This document shows positions 36,271 to 45,426 of a stretch of 48,043 nt of DNA, piece by piece. The translations under genes and the position numbers were made by a program. Location of the stretch: contig CAIMWE010000102.1 of assembly GCA_903845115.1 (NCBI GenBank), positions 1 through 48,043 of the forward strand. Reading direction: 5' to 3'. This DNA comes from an uncultured Acidobacteriota bacterium (GTDB lineage: Bacteria; Acidobacteriota; Thermoanaerobaculia; UBA5066). The notes under the pieces are model-generated. The model was given only the letters and a program-made list of their open reading frames with translations, did no database searches and was not told where the DNA came from. Position 1 is the stretch's first letter. Each line of letters begins with the position of its first letter.

Positions 36271-36900
36271 ATGTCGTTGCTCTCCGGCACGGGCTTCATC
36301 CTGCGGCTCGACCCGATCTCCGAGAAGGACCTCGCCGTGTCGGCGCTGGTGCGGGGGCGAGGGGTCGTCCGCGGCGTGGTCCGCGGCGCCCGCGGGAACG
36401 CCCGGAAGGCCGCGGCCCTCCAGCTCCTGACGGAAGTGTCGGTGACGGTCTACCGGCGAGAGGGGGCCGACCTCGCCCGGTTCGACTCGCTCGAGATCGT
36501 CCAGAGCGCCTTCCACCTGGCCGCGCGAGCCGAGACGGCCATGCTCCTGCCGTACCTGGCGGAGCACCTCCTCACCTTCGTCCCCGATTCGGACCCGGGC
36601 GAGGAGGTCTACCGGCTGACGCGCCACGTCCTCGACGCTCTCTCCGAAGGGGCCGACGCCGACCTTTCGGCCCGCTACTTCGAGGTGTGGCTCCTCCGCT
36701 TCGCGGGGCTCCTCCCGGACCCGGAGGGGATCCCGCTCGCGGCCCGCGAGGTGGTCGCGGCGGTCCAGCGGACTCCGCTCCCGCGGGTGCCGGAGTTCCC
36801 GCGGACGGCGCTCCGGGAGACCGAGGAGATCTGCCGGGATATCCGCCGCGAGTTCCTCGGCCACGAGCTGAAGAGCTACCGGTTCCTCGGCCTCACCTGA
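36271..36900 (+). CDS. recO: DNA repair protein RecO
   Basis: 209 residues. RecO binds single-stranded DNA and works with RecR to load RecA in the RecF pathway. The N-terminal OB-fold begins [19 protein letters not shown] and is followed by the basic [18 protein letters not shown] stretch typical of RecO. The helical C-terminal part contains [15 protein letters not shown] and [15 protein letters not shown]. The protein is somewhat shorter than common RecO (about 240) and lacks the Cys zinc-binding cluster found in some members. The ATG at 36271 has GGGGAG about ten bases upstream; upstream in-frame sequence is not RecO-like. It is followed 70 bases later by glyQ. Confidence 0.88.
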   Translation: MSLLSGTGFILRLDPISEKDLAVSALVRGRGVVRGVVRGARGNARKAAALQLLTEVSVTVYRREGADLARFDSLEIVQSAFHLAARAETAMLLPYLAEHLLTFVPDSDPGEEVYRLTRHVLDALSEGADADLSARYFEVWLLRFAGLLPDPEGIPLAAREVVAAVQRTPLPRVPEFPRTALRETEEICRDIRREFLGHELKSYRFLGLT

Positions 36901-36970
36901 AGGCGGGGAAGCGGCGCGGACGCGTGCTAACCTTTGCGGCTCGCGAGAGTTCCAACATGTCGAGGTCAAG

Positions 36971-37882
36971 ATGGATTTCCAGACGCTGATCCTGAAACTG
37001 TCCGAATACTGGGCCTCGAAGGGGTGCCTCATCGAGCAGCCTTGGGACGTCGAGGTGGGGGCGGGGACGATGCACCCGGCCACCTTCCTCCGCGTTCTCG
37101 GCCCCGAGCCGTGGGCGGCGGGCTACGTCCAGCCCTCCCGCCGGCCGGCCGACGGCCGCTACGGCGAGAACCCGTTCCGCCTGGTGAAGCACCACCAGTT
37201 CCAGGTGGTGATCAAGCCCTCGCCGATCGACATCCAGGACCTCTACGTGGAGAGCCTCGTGGCGATCGGCATCGACCCGAGGGAGCACGACCTCCGGTTC
37301 GAGGAGGACAACTGGGAGTCCCCGACCCTGGGAGCCTGGGGGGTCGGCTGGCAGGTCCTCCTGGACGGGATGGAGATCACGCAGTTCACCTACTTCCAGC
37401 AGGCGGGGGGGATCGACCTCTCGCCCGTCACCGCCGAGATCACCTACGGGCTGGAGCGGCTGACGATGTTCCTGACGAAGAAGCGGAACGTGTACGAGAT
37501 CGAGTGGACCCCGGGCGTCCTCTACGGCGAGGTGCGCAAGCAGGACGAGTACGAGGTCTCCAAGTACGGGTTCGAGGTGGCCGACACCGGCCTCTTCCAG
37601 CTCCTGTTCGACAAGTTCGAGGGGGAGGCGCGCCGCTGCCTCGACGCGGGGCTGGTCCTCCCCGCCTACGACTTCGCCCTCAAGTGCTCGCACGCCTTCA
37701 ATATCCTCGACGCGCGGGGCGCGGTCTCGGCCACGGACCGCGTCGGCGTCATCCGCCGGGTGCGGGAGCTGGCGGTTCGCTGCGCCAAGGCCTACGTCGC
37801 CTCGCGCGAGAGGCTGGGGCACCCGCTCCTCCCGAAGAGCCCCGCGCCCCCCGCCGGCGGGGCCGAAGGAGTGGAGGCCTGA
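36971..37882 (+). CDS. glyQ: glycyl-tRNA synthetase alpha subunit
   Basis: 303 residues. The alpha subunit forms the catalytic core of the bacterial alpha2beta2 glycyl-tRNA synthetase, activating glycine with ATP. The family is unmistakable: [21 protein letters not shown] at the start, [37 protein letters not shown] and [13 protein letters not shown]. The length is normal apart from a short Pro/Ala-rich C-terminal extension. GAGGTCAAG precedes the ATG. glyS begins two bases after the stop, so the subunits are co-translated. Confidence 0.98.
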   Translation: MDFQTLILKLSEYWASKGCLIEQPWDVEVGAGTMHPATFLRVLGPEPWAAGYVQPSRRPADGRYGENPFRLVKHHQFQVVIKPSPIDIQDLYVESLVAIGIDPREHDLRFEEDNWESPTLGAWGVGWQVLLDGMEITQFTYFQQAGGIDLSPVTAEITYGLERLTMFLTKKRNVYEIEWTPGVLYGEVRKQDEYEVSKYGFEVADTGLFQLLFDKFEGEARRCLDAGLVLPAYDFALKCSHAFNILDARGAVSATDRVGVIRRVRELAVRCAKAYVASRERLGHPLLPKSPAPPAGGAEGVEA

Positions 37883-37883
37883 G

Positions 37884-39950
37884 ATGGCGGAGCTCCTGCT
37901 CGAGATCCTGGCCGAGGAGATCCCGGCCGGTACCCTTCCCGGCGCCCGCGTCGACCTCCTCGAGAAGGTCGCTCGCGCCCTCGCCGGGGAGCGGATCGGA
38001 GGGACGTTCTTCGTCCACTCCACCTCCCGCCGCCTGATCCTCACCTCTCCCGACCTGCCGGACCGGCAGGAGGACCGGACGGTGGAGGTGACCGGCCCCC
38101 CCGCCTCCGCCGCGTTCGACGCGGAGGGGAATCCCACGAAGGCCGCGATCGGCTTCGCGAAGGCGCAGGGAATCGACGTCGGCTCGCTCGTCGTCGAGGA
38201 GACGCCGAAGGGGAAGTACGTCGTCGCCCGGAAGACGATCGAGGGGCGCTTCACCCCCGAGGTGCTCGCCGAGATCCTCCCGGCGCTGGTCGAGAAGATG
38301 ACGTTCCCCAAGATGATGCGGTGGGGCGACGGCAAGCCGCTCTGGGTCCGTCCGGTCCACTCGGTCATCGCGCTCTTCGACGGGGTCGTCATCCCCTTCA
38401 CCCTCTTCGGCGTCGAGACCTCCCGGACGACGACCGGGCACCGGACGCTCGCCCCCTCCCGGATCGTCGTGACGGGGGCGGCGGACTACTTCGCCAAGCT
38501 CCGGCACGCGTTCGTGGAGCCGGACGCCTCGATCCGTCGCGAGGCGCTGTCCGCCCAGGCCGCCGAGCTCGCGGAGGAGGCGGACGGAGTCCCCGCGTCG
38601 GACCCGTCGCTGGTCGACACCTGGTCCCACCTCGTGGAGTGGCCCGGCCTCGTCCGTGGCGCCTTCGAGGAGGCCTACCTCGAGCTGCCCGAGGAGATCC
38701 TGGTCACCTCGATGCGCGAGCACCAGAAGATGCTCCCCGTCCGGGCGGACGACGGCTCCATCCGGAATGCCTTCCTGGCCGTCTGCGACCAGGCCAGCGA
38801 CCCGAAGGGCTACATCGCCCAGGGGAACGAGTGGGTCCTCGACGCCCGCTTCGCCGACGCCCGCTTCTTCTACCAGGAGGACCGGAAGCAGAAGCTGGAA
38901 GAGCGCCTCCCCCGCCTCGGGCGCCTCCAGTTCCAGGAGAAGCTGGGGAGCTACCTGGCCAAGACAGGGCGGATCGAGAAGCTCGCGGGCCAGCTCGCCT
39001 CCCGCCTCTCCCTCGAGGCCGCGTCGCCGGACGCGGTCCGCGCCGCGGGGCTCCTGAAGGCCGACCTCGTCACCGACATGGTCCGCGAGTTCACCGACCT
39101 CCAGGGGGTCGTGGGCGGTCTCTACGCGAAGGAGGAGGGGGAGCCCGAGGCGGTCTGGCAGGCGATCTACGACCAGTACCGGCCCGCCTCGGCCGACGAC
39201 TCGGTCCCCAGGAGCGACGCCGGGGGGATTGCCGCGCTCGCCGACCGCCTCGACACCCTGACCGGCCTCTTCGGCCTCGGCCTGATCCCCACCGGCTCCA
39301 GGGACCCGTACGCCCTCCGGCGCGCGGCCCTCGGCGTCGTGAAGATCCTCCTCGACCGCGGGTGGCGCCTGGACCTGCCGGCCGCCTGCGCCGACGCCTT
39401 CGCCCTCCACGAGGGACTCCCCAGGCCCGCCGCGGAGACGCTCCGGGACCTGGACGCGTTCCTCCTCGAGAGGGTCCGGTTCCTCCTGGAGAAGCGCGGC
39501 TTCGCGGCGGACGAGGTGGAGTCGGTCCTGACGACCGACACGCGCGACGTCTGCGACGTGGCGGAGCGGGTCGCGGCGGTCGCCGCGGTCCGGAAGCGGG
39601 CGGACTTCGTCCCCCTGGCCATCGCCTTCAAGCGGGTGCAGAACATCCTCGCCCAGGCGGGCGAGCCGGACGGCGAGATCGACCCGGCCCTGGTGACCGA
39701 GGAGGCCGAGCGGGCGCTCGCCTCCGACTACTTCCAGGCCCGCGGGATGCTCGACGAGCTGATCGGCCGGCGCCACTGGGGCGAGGCGCTCGCGGTGATG
39801 GCCTCCCTCGGCCCGCCGCTGGACCGCTTCTTCACCGAGGTGATGGTGATGGCGGAGGACCCGGCCCTCCGCCGGAACCGGGTCGCCCTGCTGAGGTCGA
39901 TGCGGGACCAGTTCTACCGCGTGGCGAGGTTCAGCGAGATCCAGAGTTGA
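37884..39950 (+). CDS. glyS: glycyl-tRNA synthetase beta subunit
   Basis: 688 residues, the normal length. The beta subunit binds tRNA-Gly and completes the alpha2beta2 enzyme. Recognisable parts are LLEILAEEIPAGTLPGARVD at the N-terminus, KMTFPKMMRWGDG, VTSMREHQKMLPVR, DARFADARFFYQEDRK and the C-terminal anticodon-binding region around FKRVQNILAQAGE. The start is one base after the glyQ stop. The stop codon lies inside a perfect 14-bp inverted repeat. Confidence 0.98.
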   Translation: MAELLLEILAEEIPAGTLPGARVDLLEKVARALAGERIGGTFFVHSTSRRLILTSPDLPDRQEDRTVEVTGPPASAAFDAEGNPTKAAIGFAKAQGIDVGSLVVEETPKGKYVVARKTIEGRFTPEVLAEILPALVEKMTFPKMMRWGDGKPLWVRPVHSVIALFDGVVIPFTLFGVETSRTTTGHRTLAPSRIVVTGAADYFAKLRHAFVEPDASIRREALSAQAAELAEEADGVPASDPSLVDTWSHLVEWPGLVRGAFEEAYLELPEEILVTSMREHQKMLPVRADDGSIRNAFLAVCDQASDPKGYIAQGNEWVLDARFADARFFYQEDRKQKLEERLPRLGRLQFQEKLGSYLAKTGRIEKLAGQLASRLSLEAASPDAVRAAGLLKADLVTDMVREFTDLQGVVGGLYAKEEGEPEAVWQAIYDQYRPASADDSVPRSDAGGIAALADRLDTLTGLFGLGLIPTGSRDPYALRRAALGVVKILLDRGWRLDLPAACADAFALHEGLPRPAAETLRDLDAFLLERVRFLLEKRGFAADEVESVLTTDTRDVCDVAERVAAVAAVRKRADFVPLAIAFKRVQNILAQAGEPDGEIDPALVTEEAERALASDYFQARGMLDELIGRRHWGEALAVMASLGPPLDRFFTEVMVMAEDPALRRNRVALLRSMRDQFYRVARFSEIQS

Positions 39951-39972
39951 GGCGCGGGGCGCCTCAACTCTG
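39942..39972 (+). terminator. strong hairpin spanning the glyS stop codon
   Basis: Perfect inverted repeat with arms 39942-39955 and 39959-39972 (14 bp) and a GGG loop. It contains the glyS stop (39948-39950). No run of U follows on the plus strand, so it is not a classical intrinsic terminator; it may act as a 3' end stabiliser or a Rho-linked stop. Confidence 0.6.
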
Positions 39973-40045
39973 ACGAGGGCGATCAACATTGATCGGGAGA
40001 ACCCGAATGCGGGTTCTCCCGCGCGGAGACGCTTCGCGCCTCCGC
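39973..40045 (+). repeat. palindromic repeat unit, copy 1
   Basis: First of two direct repeats with a 73-base period. It holds a perfect 12-bp hairpin (arms 39994-40005 and 40010-40021, loop AATG) and a second hairpin (arms 40023-40032 and 40036-40045, 9 of 10 pairs, loop TTC). It resembles REP-type intergenic palindromes. Confidence 0.8.
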
Positions 40046-40105
40046 ACGAGGGCGGCCAGCATTGATCGGGAGAACCCGAATGCGGGTTCTCCCGCGCGGA
40101 GACGC
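40046..40105 (+). repeat. palindromic repeat unit, copy 2
   Basis: Second copy of the 39973 repeat, about 60 matching bases with three or so differences near the left end. The first hairpin is conserved exactly (arms 40067-40078 and 40083-40094). The second hairpin is lost because sequence after 40105 diverges. Confidence 0.8.
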
Positions 40106-40227
40106 CGCTCCCTCTCCGGGGCGGGAAGGACGCGCGGACGGTTCGTCCGGGTCGTCTCTGACTGACCGTTAACGCGGTGGGCGGGGTATCCTCGGGGCGA
40201 TCCGGGAATTTGCTGAGGAGGATGACC

Positions 40228-40809
40228 ATGAAGGGATTCGATCCGCTGCGCGTTGCCGCCCTGACGATGGCCCTGGGGATGCTCGCCGTCTCGACGCCGC
40301 TGACGGCCGGAGAGCTGGCCGGGGTGAAGCTGCCCGACACGATGACCGCCGGCGGGAAGACGCTGAAGCTCAACGGCCTCGGGTTGCGCAAGAAGGCGAT
40401 CTTCAAGGTCTACGTCGGGGGGCTCTACCTGGAGACCGCCTCCAAGGACGCCGGAGCGATCCTGGCCGCCGACGCCCCGAAGGCGGTGACGATGCAGTTC
40501 CTCCGGAGCATCGAGAAGGCGAAGCTGGTCGAGGCGTACACGGAGGGGTTCGAGAACAACGCGAAGGAGAATGCGGCGGCCCAGAAGGCGAACGTCGACA
40601 GGTTCCTCGGGCTGGTCGCCGACGTGAAGGAGGGGAGCCAGTTCACCGTCGCCTACGTCCCCGGAGCCGGGACGGCCGTCCTGGTCGACGGGAAGGAGGC
40701 CGGGAAGTTCGAGGGGAAGGCGTTCGCCGACGTGGTCTTCGCCATCTGGCTCGGCCCCAAGCCGCCTTCGGCCGACCTGCAGAAGGGGATGCTCGGTCTC
40801 GGGAACTGA
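40228..40809 (+). CDS. exported chalcone-isomerase-like domain protein
   Basis: 193 residues. The ATG at 40228 lies six bases after GAGGAGG; the ATG at 40222 is too close to that site. A signal peptide (AALTMALGMLAVSTPLTAG, about 10-28) precedes a chalcone isomerase-like domain: LNGLGLRKKAIFKVYVGGLYLE, then DAPKAVTMQFLRSIEKAKL and VDGKEAGKFEGKAFADVVFAIWLG. Bacterial members are periplasmic with no established isomerase activity; some may bind fatty acids. The promoter should be within 40106-40227, but I see no clear elements. Confidence 0.88.
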   Translation: MKGFDPLRVAALTMALGMLAVSTPLTAGELAGVKLPDTMTAGGKTLKLNGLGLRKKAIFKVYVGGLYLETASKDAGAILAADAPKAVTMQFLRSIEKAKLVEAYTEGFENNAKENAAAQKANVDRFLGLVADVKEGSQFTVAYVPGAGTAVLVDGKEAGKFEGKAFADVVFAIWLGPKPPSADLQKGMLGLGN

Positions 40810-40876
40810 GCCCGGAGGCCCGGGAAGGGAGGCCGCCGCTCCGGTTCGGGGGGAACCGGGTAGACTGCGGCCGCTT

Positions 40877-42964
40877 ATGACCGTTTCCGAACTCAAGACG
40901 TTCCTGCAAGAGAAGAGGTTCGACGTCGTCGAGAGGGCCTTCCTGGACGCGCTGGAAGACCCCCTCCCAAACTCGGACCTCCTCCTGGCCGTCCTCCAGG
41001 GCCTGACCCGTACTGGACAGAAGAGTCTCCTCCAGAAGCTCGCCTCCACCGCCGACAGCCTGCTCAAGGGAGGTCCCGAGCCTCTCGCCCGCCTCCGGTG
41101 GGAAATGCTGAAGGAATCGGTGAAGGGAGGGGGCACGCCCTCCACGCCGGACGGCTTCCACCGCCTGTTCGAGGACGCGATCGCGGCGGCCAACCCCGAC
41201 AGCCCCTCCCTCCCGACGCTGCTCGGCCGGTTCAAGTTCCGCGAGGCGAAGGTCCCGCTGGACGGGATGGCCCGGCTGGAGAAGGTGGAGAAGTGGCTCC
41301 CGTTCGAGGTGGGCCGCGTCTTCGCGCTCCCCGGGCGGGGACCCGGCAAGGTCGTGGAGATGAACTTCGCCCTCGACTCGATCCGAGTCGACTTCGAGAA
41401 GGCGAAGGGGATCGCGATCCCGATCGGCGTCGCCGCCAAGGGGATGATCGCGCTTCCCGAGGGGCACTTCCTGCGGGAGAAGCTGACGACGCCCGGCCCC
41501 CTGGCGGAGGCGGTCCAGGCCGACCCGTCGGCGGCCCTCCAGCGGGTGGTCGCGTCGTACGGCCGGAACGTCACCTTCCAGGAGCTGAAGGAGGCGATCA
41601 CCGGTCTCGTGGCCGAGGACAAGTGGAACTCCTGGTGGACGGCGGCCCGGAAGCACCCCCAGGTCGTCCTCCACGGCACCGGGAAGAACTCGACGATCGA
41701 GTGGTCCGGCTCGGCGGGCGAGGCCGACGACGTCCTGCTCGCGAAGTTCGAGAAGGCCCCGGCCGAGGACCAGCTCGACTTCTTCAGGAAGCACGCCAAG
41801 CGCTCGGCGGACCTCGCCGGACGCCTGGCGAAGGTCCTCGCGGTCGAGGCGGAGCGGCTCCGCACGAGCGACCCCGCCGAGGCGTTCGAGATCGCGGTGG
41901 CCATCGAGAAGACCCCCGGGGCAGAGATCTCGTTCCCCCCGGACGAGCTGGTCCCGAACGAGGCCGTCCCGTTCCTGGCGCGGATCTCGGACCGCGCCAC
42001 CCGAGAGCGGGCCCTGGAAGTGGTGGCCCGGCGCGACAAGGCCGCCGCGACGAAGCTTTGCGCGGACTGGTTCATGAAGGAGGAGGACGTCCGGACGCTG
42101 GACCTCCTGAGCCGGCGGCTCCTCGAGGCCGACCCGGAGCTGCACACCCAGGTCCTGGACCGGCTGCTGAAGAACCCGAAGCAGGGTCCGCGGGCCTTCT
42201 ACTGGTTCGGCCAGCAAGCGTCGGAGAACGAGTCCTTCCGGTCGAAGCTGAACCCCAGCGTGCTGGCGCGGCTCCTGGACTCGATCTCGTGGTCGGAGCT
42301 GTCGGCCGTGCGCGTGAAGATCCGCGAGATGTTCGACCGGACCGGCATCGTCGCGTCTTGGCTCCTGAAGCAGGCGACGCTCGCCGAGGCCCAGTCGTTC
42401 CTGGAGGTCCTGGGCCGGAACCACGACCTGGAGTACCACCGGCGCCTCGGCCTGGTGAAGGCCGCCGAGATGCGGTTCCCGGAGCTCCGGAAGGCCGGGC
42501 ACGACGAGGAGCCCTTCTTCGTCACCCCGGAGGCGCTCGAGGCCCGCCGGCAGGAGCTCGACCACGTCAAGAACGTGGAGATCCCGGAGAATGCCCGGGA
42601 GAAGCAGATCGCCGCGGCGGAGGGCGACCTTTCGGAGAACTTCGAGTACAAGGCGCGGATCGAGAAGCAGCAGGTCCTGGCGGCGCGGGCTGCCCGGCTC
42701 CAGTCGCAGCTGGCTCTCGCGCGCTCGCTCGACCCGGCCACGATCGACACGACCGAGGTGCGTCCCGGGACCCGGATCACGCTCGCGGCGATGACGGGCG
42801 AGAAGGTCGTCACGCTGCTGGGGCCCTGGGACTCCGAGCCCGAGAACGGCATCTACTCCTACCTCTCGGACCTGGGGAAGGCCCTGCTCGGGAAGAAGAG
42901 CGGGGAGACCGTCCAGATCCTCGGCGTCTCGGCGGTGATCTCGAAGATCGAGCCCTGGAGATGA
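40877..42964 (+). CDS. GreA/GreB-family transcription factor with a ~540-residue N-terminal extension
   Basis: 695 residues. The C-terminal 150 residues are Gre-like: TPEALEARRQELDHVKNVEIP opens the coiled coil, EGDLSENFEYKAR is the tip-proximal motif with acidic residues, and VRPGTRITLAAMTGEKVVTLLG begins the FKBP-like domain. Gre factors bind the RNA polymerase secondary channel and stimulate cleavage of backtracked RNA. The first 540 residues are mostly helical and end near LEYHRRLGLVKAAEMRFPEL. They contain no domain I can name and are far longer than GreA (about 158 residues). The start is an ATG at 40877 without a clear ribosome site. Similar long Gre fusions are known from some spirochaetes and, I believe, Acidobacteria. 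Confidence 0.85.
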   Translation: MTVSELKTFLQEKRFDVVERAFLDALEDPLPNSDLLLAVLQGLTRTGQKSLLQKLASTADSLLKGGPEPLARLRWEMLKESVKGGGTPSTPDGFHRLFEDAIAAANPDSPSLPTLLGRFKFREAKVPLDGMARLEKVEKWLPFEVGRVFALPGRGPGKVVEMNFALDSIRVDFEKAKGIAIPIGVAAKGMIALPEGHFLREKLTTPGPLAEAVQADPSAALQRVVASYGRNVTFQELKEAITGLVAEDKWNSWWTAARKHPQVVLHGTGKNSTIEWSGSAGEADDVLLAKFEKAPAEDQLDFFRKHAKRSADLAGRLAKVLAVEAERLRTSDPAEAFEIAVAIEKTPGAEISFPPDELVPNEAVPFLARISDRATRERALEVVARRDKAAATKLCADWFMKEEDVRTLDLLSRRLLEADPELHTQVLDRLLKNPKQGPRAFYWFGQQASENESFRSKLNPSVLARLLDSISWSELSAVRVKIREMFDRTGIVASWLLKQATLAEAQSFLEVLGRNHDLEYHRRLGLVKAAEMRFPELRKAGHDEEPFFVTPEALEARRQELDHVKNVEIPENAREKQIAAAEGDLSENFEYKARIEKQQVLAARAARLQSQLALARSLDPATIDTTEVRPGTRITLAAMTGEKVVTLLGPWDSEPENGIYSYLSDLGKALLGKKSGETVQILGVSAVISKIEPWR

Positions 42965-43065
42965 CCACGAGGGCCCTCCGCCCGCTCTTCCTGAACTGAC
43001 GCCCGGGCCCGGCGATTCCGCGTCGGGGCCCGATTCCGGCAGAATGACCCCGGAAGAATGAGAAC

Positions 43066-45426
43066 GTGAAGCTCCGCCGCCGCCTCGGCGCCCTCCCCGG
43101 CCCGCTCGTCGCCCTGGTCCTCGGCGGGCTCGCGCTCTTCGCGCTGGCCGGCGGAGTGGTCGTCGCCTACTACGGCCGCGTCGTCACGAAGACGATGGAA
43201 GGGCGGCGGTACAGCCTCCCGGCCCGCCTCTACTCCGACGTGTGGGTGCTCCGGACCGGCGACGCCCTCGGGCTGGAGGACGTCCTGCACCGGCTCCAGC
43301 GGCTCCACTACTCGACCGACCCCTCCCCCGACGCCATCCCCGCGAAGGGGCGCTTCCAGGTCGCGAAGGGCGGTCTACTCGTCTCGCCGAACGACCGGGA
43401 GACAGCCTACGGCCGGCAGCCGGGAGTCCCCGTCCGGGTCGAGTTCTCGGGGCGCCGCGTCGCGGGGATCCGGCGGGCCGCGGACGGCGCCGCCGCCCAG
43501 TTCGCCGTCTTCGAGCCCGAGGTGGTCGGCTCGGTCTTCGACCGGAAGATGGAGGACCGGACCCTCGTCCGCCTCCCCGAGGTTCCGAAGGTGGTGATCG
43601 ACGCGATCATCTCGACGGAGGACCGGGACTTCTTCACCCACGCGGGCCTCTCCCCGAAGAGGCTCGTCGGCGCGGTGCTCCAGGGGGCGATGCACCGCCG
43701 CCAGGTCCGGGGCACCTCCACGCTGACCCAGCAGCTCGTGAAGAACCTCTTCCTCACGCCGGAGCGGACGATGCGGCGGAAGCTGGTGGAGGCCCTGATC
43801 TCGGTGATCGTGGAGACCCGGTACTCGAAGGACGAGATCCTCGAGTCGTACCTGAACGAGATCTACCTCGGCCAGCGCGGCTCGGTGTCGGTGACCGGGA
43901 TCGAGGAGGCGTCGCGCTTCTACTTCGGCAAGCCGGTCACGGCCCTCGACCTCCCGGAGGCGGCCCTCCTCGCGGGGCTCATCTCCTCTCCCGGCCGGTA
44001 TTCCCCGTTCCGCGCCCCGGAGGCCGCGAGGGAACGGCGCGCGGTGGTGCTGAAGGGGATGCGGGAGCTGGGGAAGGTCGACGAGGCCGCGTACCGCAAG
44101 GCGCTGGGTGCCCCGCTCACGAGCGTCTCGAAGCCGCGGACCGGGATCCAGGCCCCGCACTTTGTCGACTTCGTCCTGGCGCAGGCCAAGGAGACCCGGG
44201 AGACGATCTCGCAGGACGGGCTCTCCCTCTTCACCACCCTCGACCCCGAGATGCAGGCGGCGGCCGAGGCGGCGGTACAGAAGGGGCTGGAGGAGCTGGA
44301 GAGGAAGTTCCGGCGCCTCCACCCGAAGGCCGGGGCGGAGCCGCTCCAGGCCGCGATCATCGCCCTCGACCCGGCCACGGGGTCGATCCGGGCGCTCGTG
44401 GGCGGGCGCGACTACCAGTCCAGCCAGTTCAACCGGGTGGTCCAGGCGAGGCGCCAGCCGGGCTCGCTCTTCAAGCCCTTCGTCTACCTGGCCGCGCTCT
44501 CGAGGCGCGACCTGCACCCGCCGATCACGGCGGCCACGATCCTCCAGGACTCGCCGATCTCCCTCGTCTACGACATGGGGGAGGAGAACGCCTGGACCCC
44601 GAAGAACTACGACAGCGAGTTCCGGGGACCGGTGACCGTCCGGCAAGCGCTCGAGCAGTCGCTCAACATCCCGACGGTCCGCGTCGCGATGACCGAGCCG
44701 GAGAAGGGGAAGTCGCTCCTCCCCGACATCATCGAGACGGCCCGGAAGGCGGGGATCACGTCGGTCATGAAGCCGTACCCGTCGCTGGCCCTCGGCTCGT
44801 TCGAGATCAGCCCGATGGAGATCGCCGCGGCCTACGCCCCGTTCGCCAACGGCGGCTTTCGGGTCCACCCGAGCGCGCTGCTGGGACTCGTGGGGTCGGA
44901 GGGGCGGCGGCTGGACGGGAAGGATCAGCCGGTCGTCCGGGTGGCCGATGCCAGCGCGGTGGCGATCCTCGACTCGCTCCTGCGCGGGGTCGTGGACCGC
45001 GGGACCGGAGGGTCGGCGCGCCGGCTGGGCGCCCAGGGGATCTTCGCCGGCAAGACGGGGACGACGAACGACGGCCGCGACGCCTGGTTCATCGGCTTCT
45101 CCCCGAGGCTCCTCGTGACGGTCTGGGTCGGCTTCGACGACAACAGGGGGCTGAACCTCTCCGGGTCGATGGCCGGCGTCCCGCTCTTCGCGGAGTTCGT
45201 CCGGCGGCTGCCCTCCCACTACTTCGAGGTGCCGTTCCCGGAAGGGCCAGGGGTCGTCACCGCGTCGATCGACCCGACGACCGGCTACCTCGTGACGGAG
45301 GACTGCCCCGAGTCGTTCAACGAGCTCTTCCTCGCGGGGACGCAACCGAAGGAGAGGTGCCCGATCCACCGGAGCGGCGGCGGCCCGGCCCTGATGCCGT
45401 CGGGCGGGGCGGGGGGAGCGTTCTGA
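43066..45426 (+). CDS. bifunctional peptidoglycan synthase (PBP1b-like, class A PBP)
   Basis: 786 residues. The membrane anchor is at about 15-36 (LVALVLGGLALFALAGGVVV). A UB2H-like segment follows (about 45-135; YSLPARLYSDVWVL), typical of PBP1b and its activator contact. The glycosyltransferase 51 domain (150-325) has STEDRDFFTHAG, RGTSTLTQQLVKN and EIYLGQRG. The transpeptidase (about 400-680) has SLFK in RQPGSLFKPFVY, SLN in EQSLNIP and GKTGTT, so all active-site motifs are intact. The start is GTG at 43066 with a weak GGAAG upstream. The C-terminus is short and Gly-rich. It polymerises and crosslinks lipid II in the periplasm. Confidence 0.96.
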   Translation: MKLRRRLGALPGPLVALVLGGLALFALAGGVVVAYYGRVVTKTMEGRRYSLPARLYSDVWVLRTGDALGLEDVLHRLQRLHYSTDPSPDAIPAKGRFQVAKGGLLVSPNDRETAYGRQPGVPVRVEFSGRRVAGIRRAADGAAAQFAVFEPEVVGSVFDRKMEDRTLVRLPEVPKVVIDAIISTEDRDFFTHAGLSPKRLVGAVLQGAMHRRQVRGTSTLTQQLVKNLFLTPERTMRRKLVEALISVIVETRYSKDEILESYLNEIYLGQRGSVSVTGIEEASRFYFGKPVTALDLPEAALLAGLISSPGRYSPFRAPEAARERRAVVLKGMRELGKVDEAAYRKALGAPLTSVSKPRTGIQAPHFVDFVLAQAKETRETISQDGLSLFTTLDPEMQAAAEAAVQKGLEELERKFRRLHPKAGAEPLQAAIIALDPATGSIRALVGGRDYQSSQFNRVVQARRQPGSLFKPFVYLAALSRRDLHPPITAATILQDSPISLVYDMGEENAWTPKNYDSEFRGPVTVRQALEQSLNIPTVRVAMTEPEKGKSLLPDIIETARKAGITSVMKPYPSLALGSFEISPMEIAAAYAPFANGGFRVHPSALLGLVGSEGRRLDGKDQPVVRVADASAVAILDSLLRGVVDRGTGGSARRLGAQGIFAGKTGTTNDGRDAWFIGFSPRLLVTVWVGFDDNRGLNLSGSMAGVPLFAEFVRRLPSHYFEVPFPEGPGVVTASIDPTTGYLVTEDCPESFNELFLAGTQPKERCPIHRSGGGPALMPSGGAGGAF

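Noticed and set aside
39973-40105. CRISPR array
   Set aside because: Only two units, with the repeat longer than the intervening sequence and containing strong palindromes; no cas genes nearby.
40177-40227. Upstream start for the chalcone-isomerase-like protein
   Set aside because: It would place charged residues before the signal peptide; GAGGAGG is correctly spaced only for the ATG at 40228.
42961-42999. Twelve-codon frame overlapping the stop of the Gre-like gene
   Set aside because: Too short to judge, with no family and no downstream gene that it could attenuate in an obvious way.
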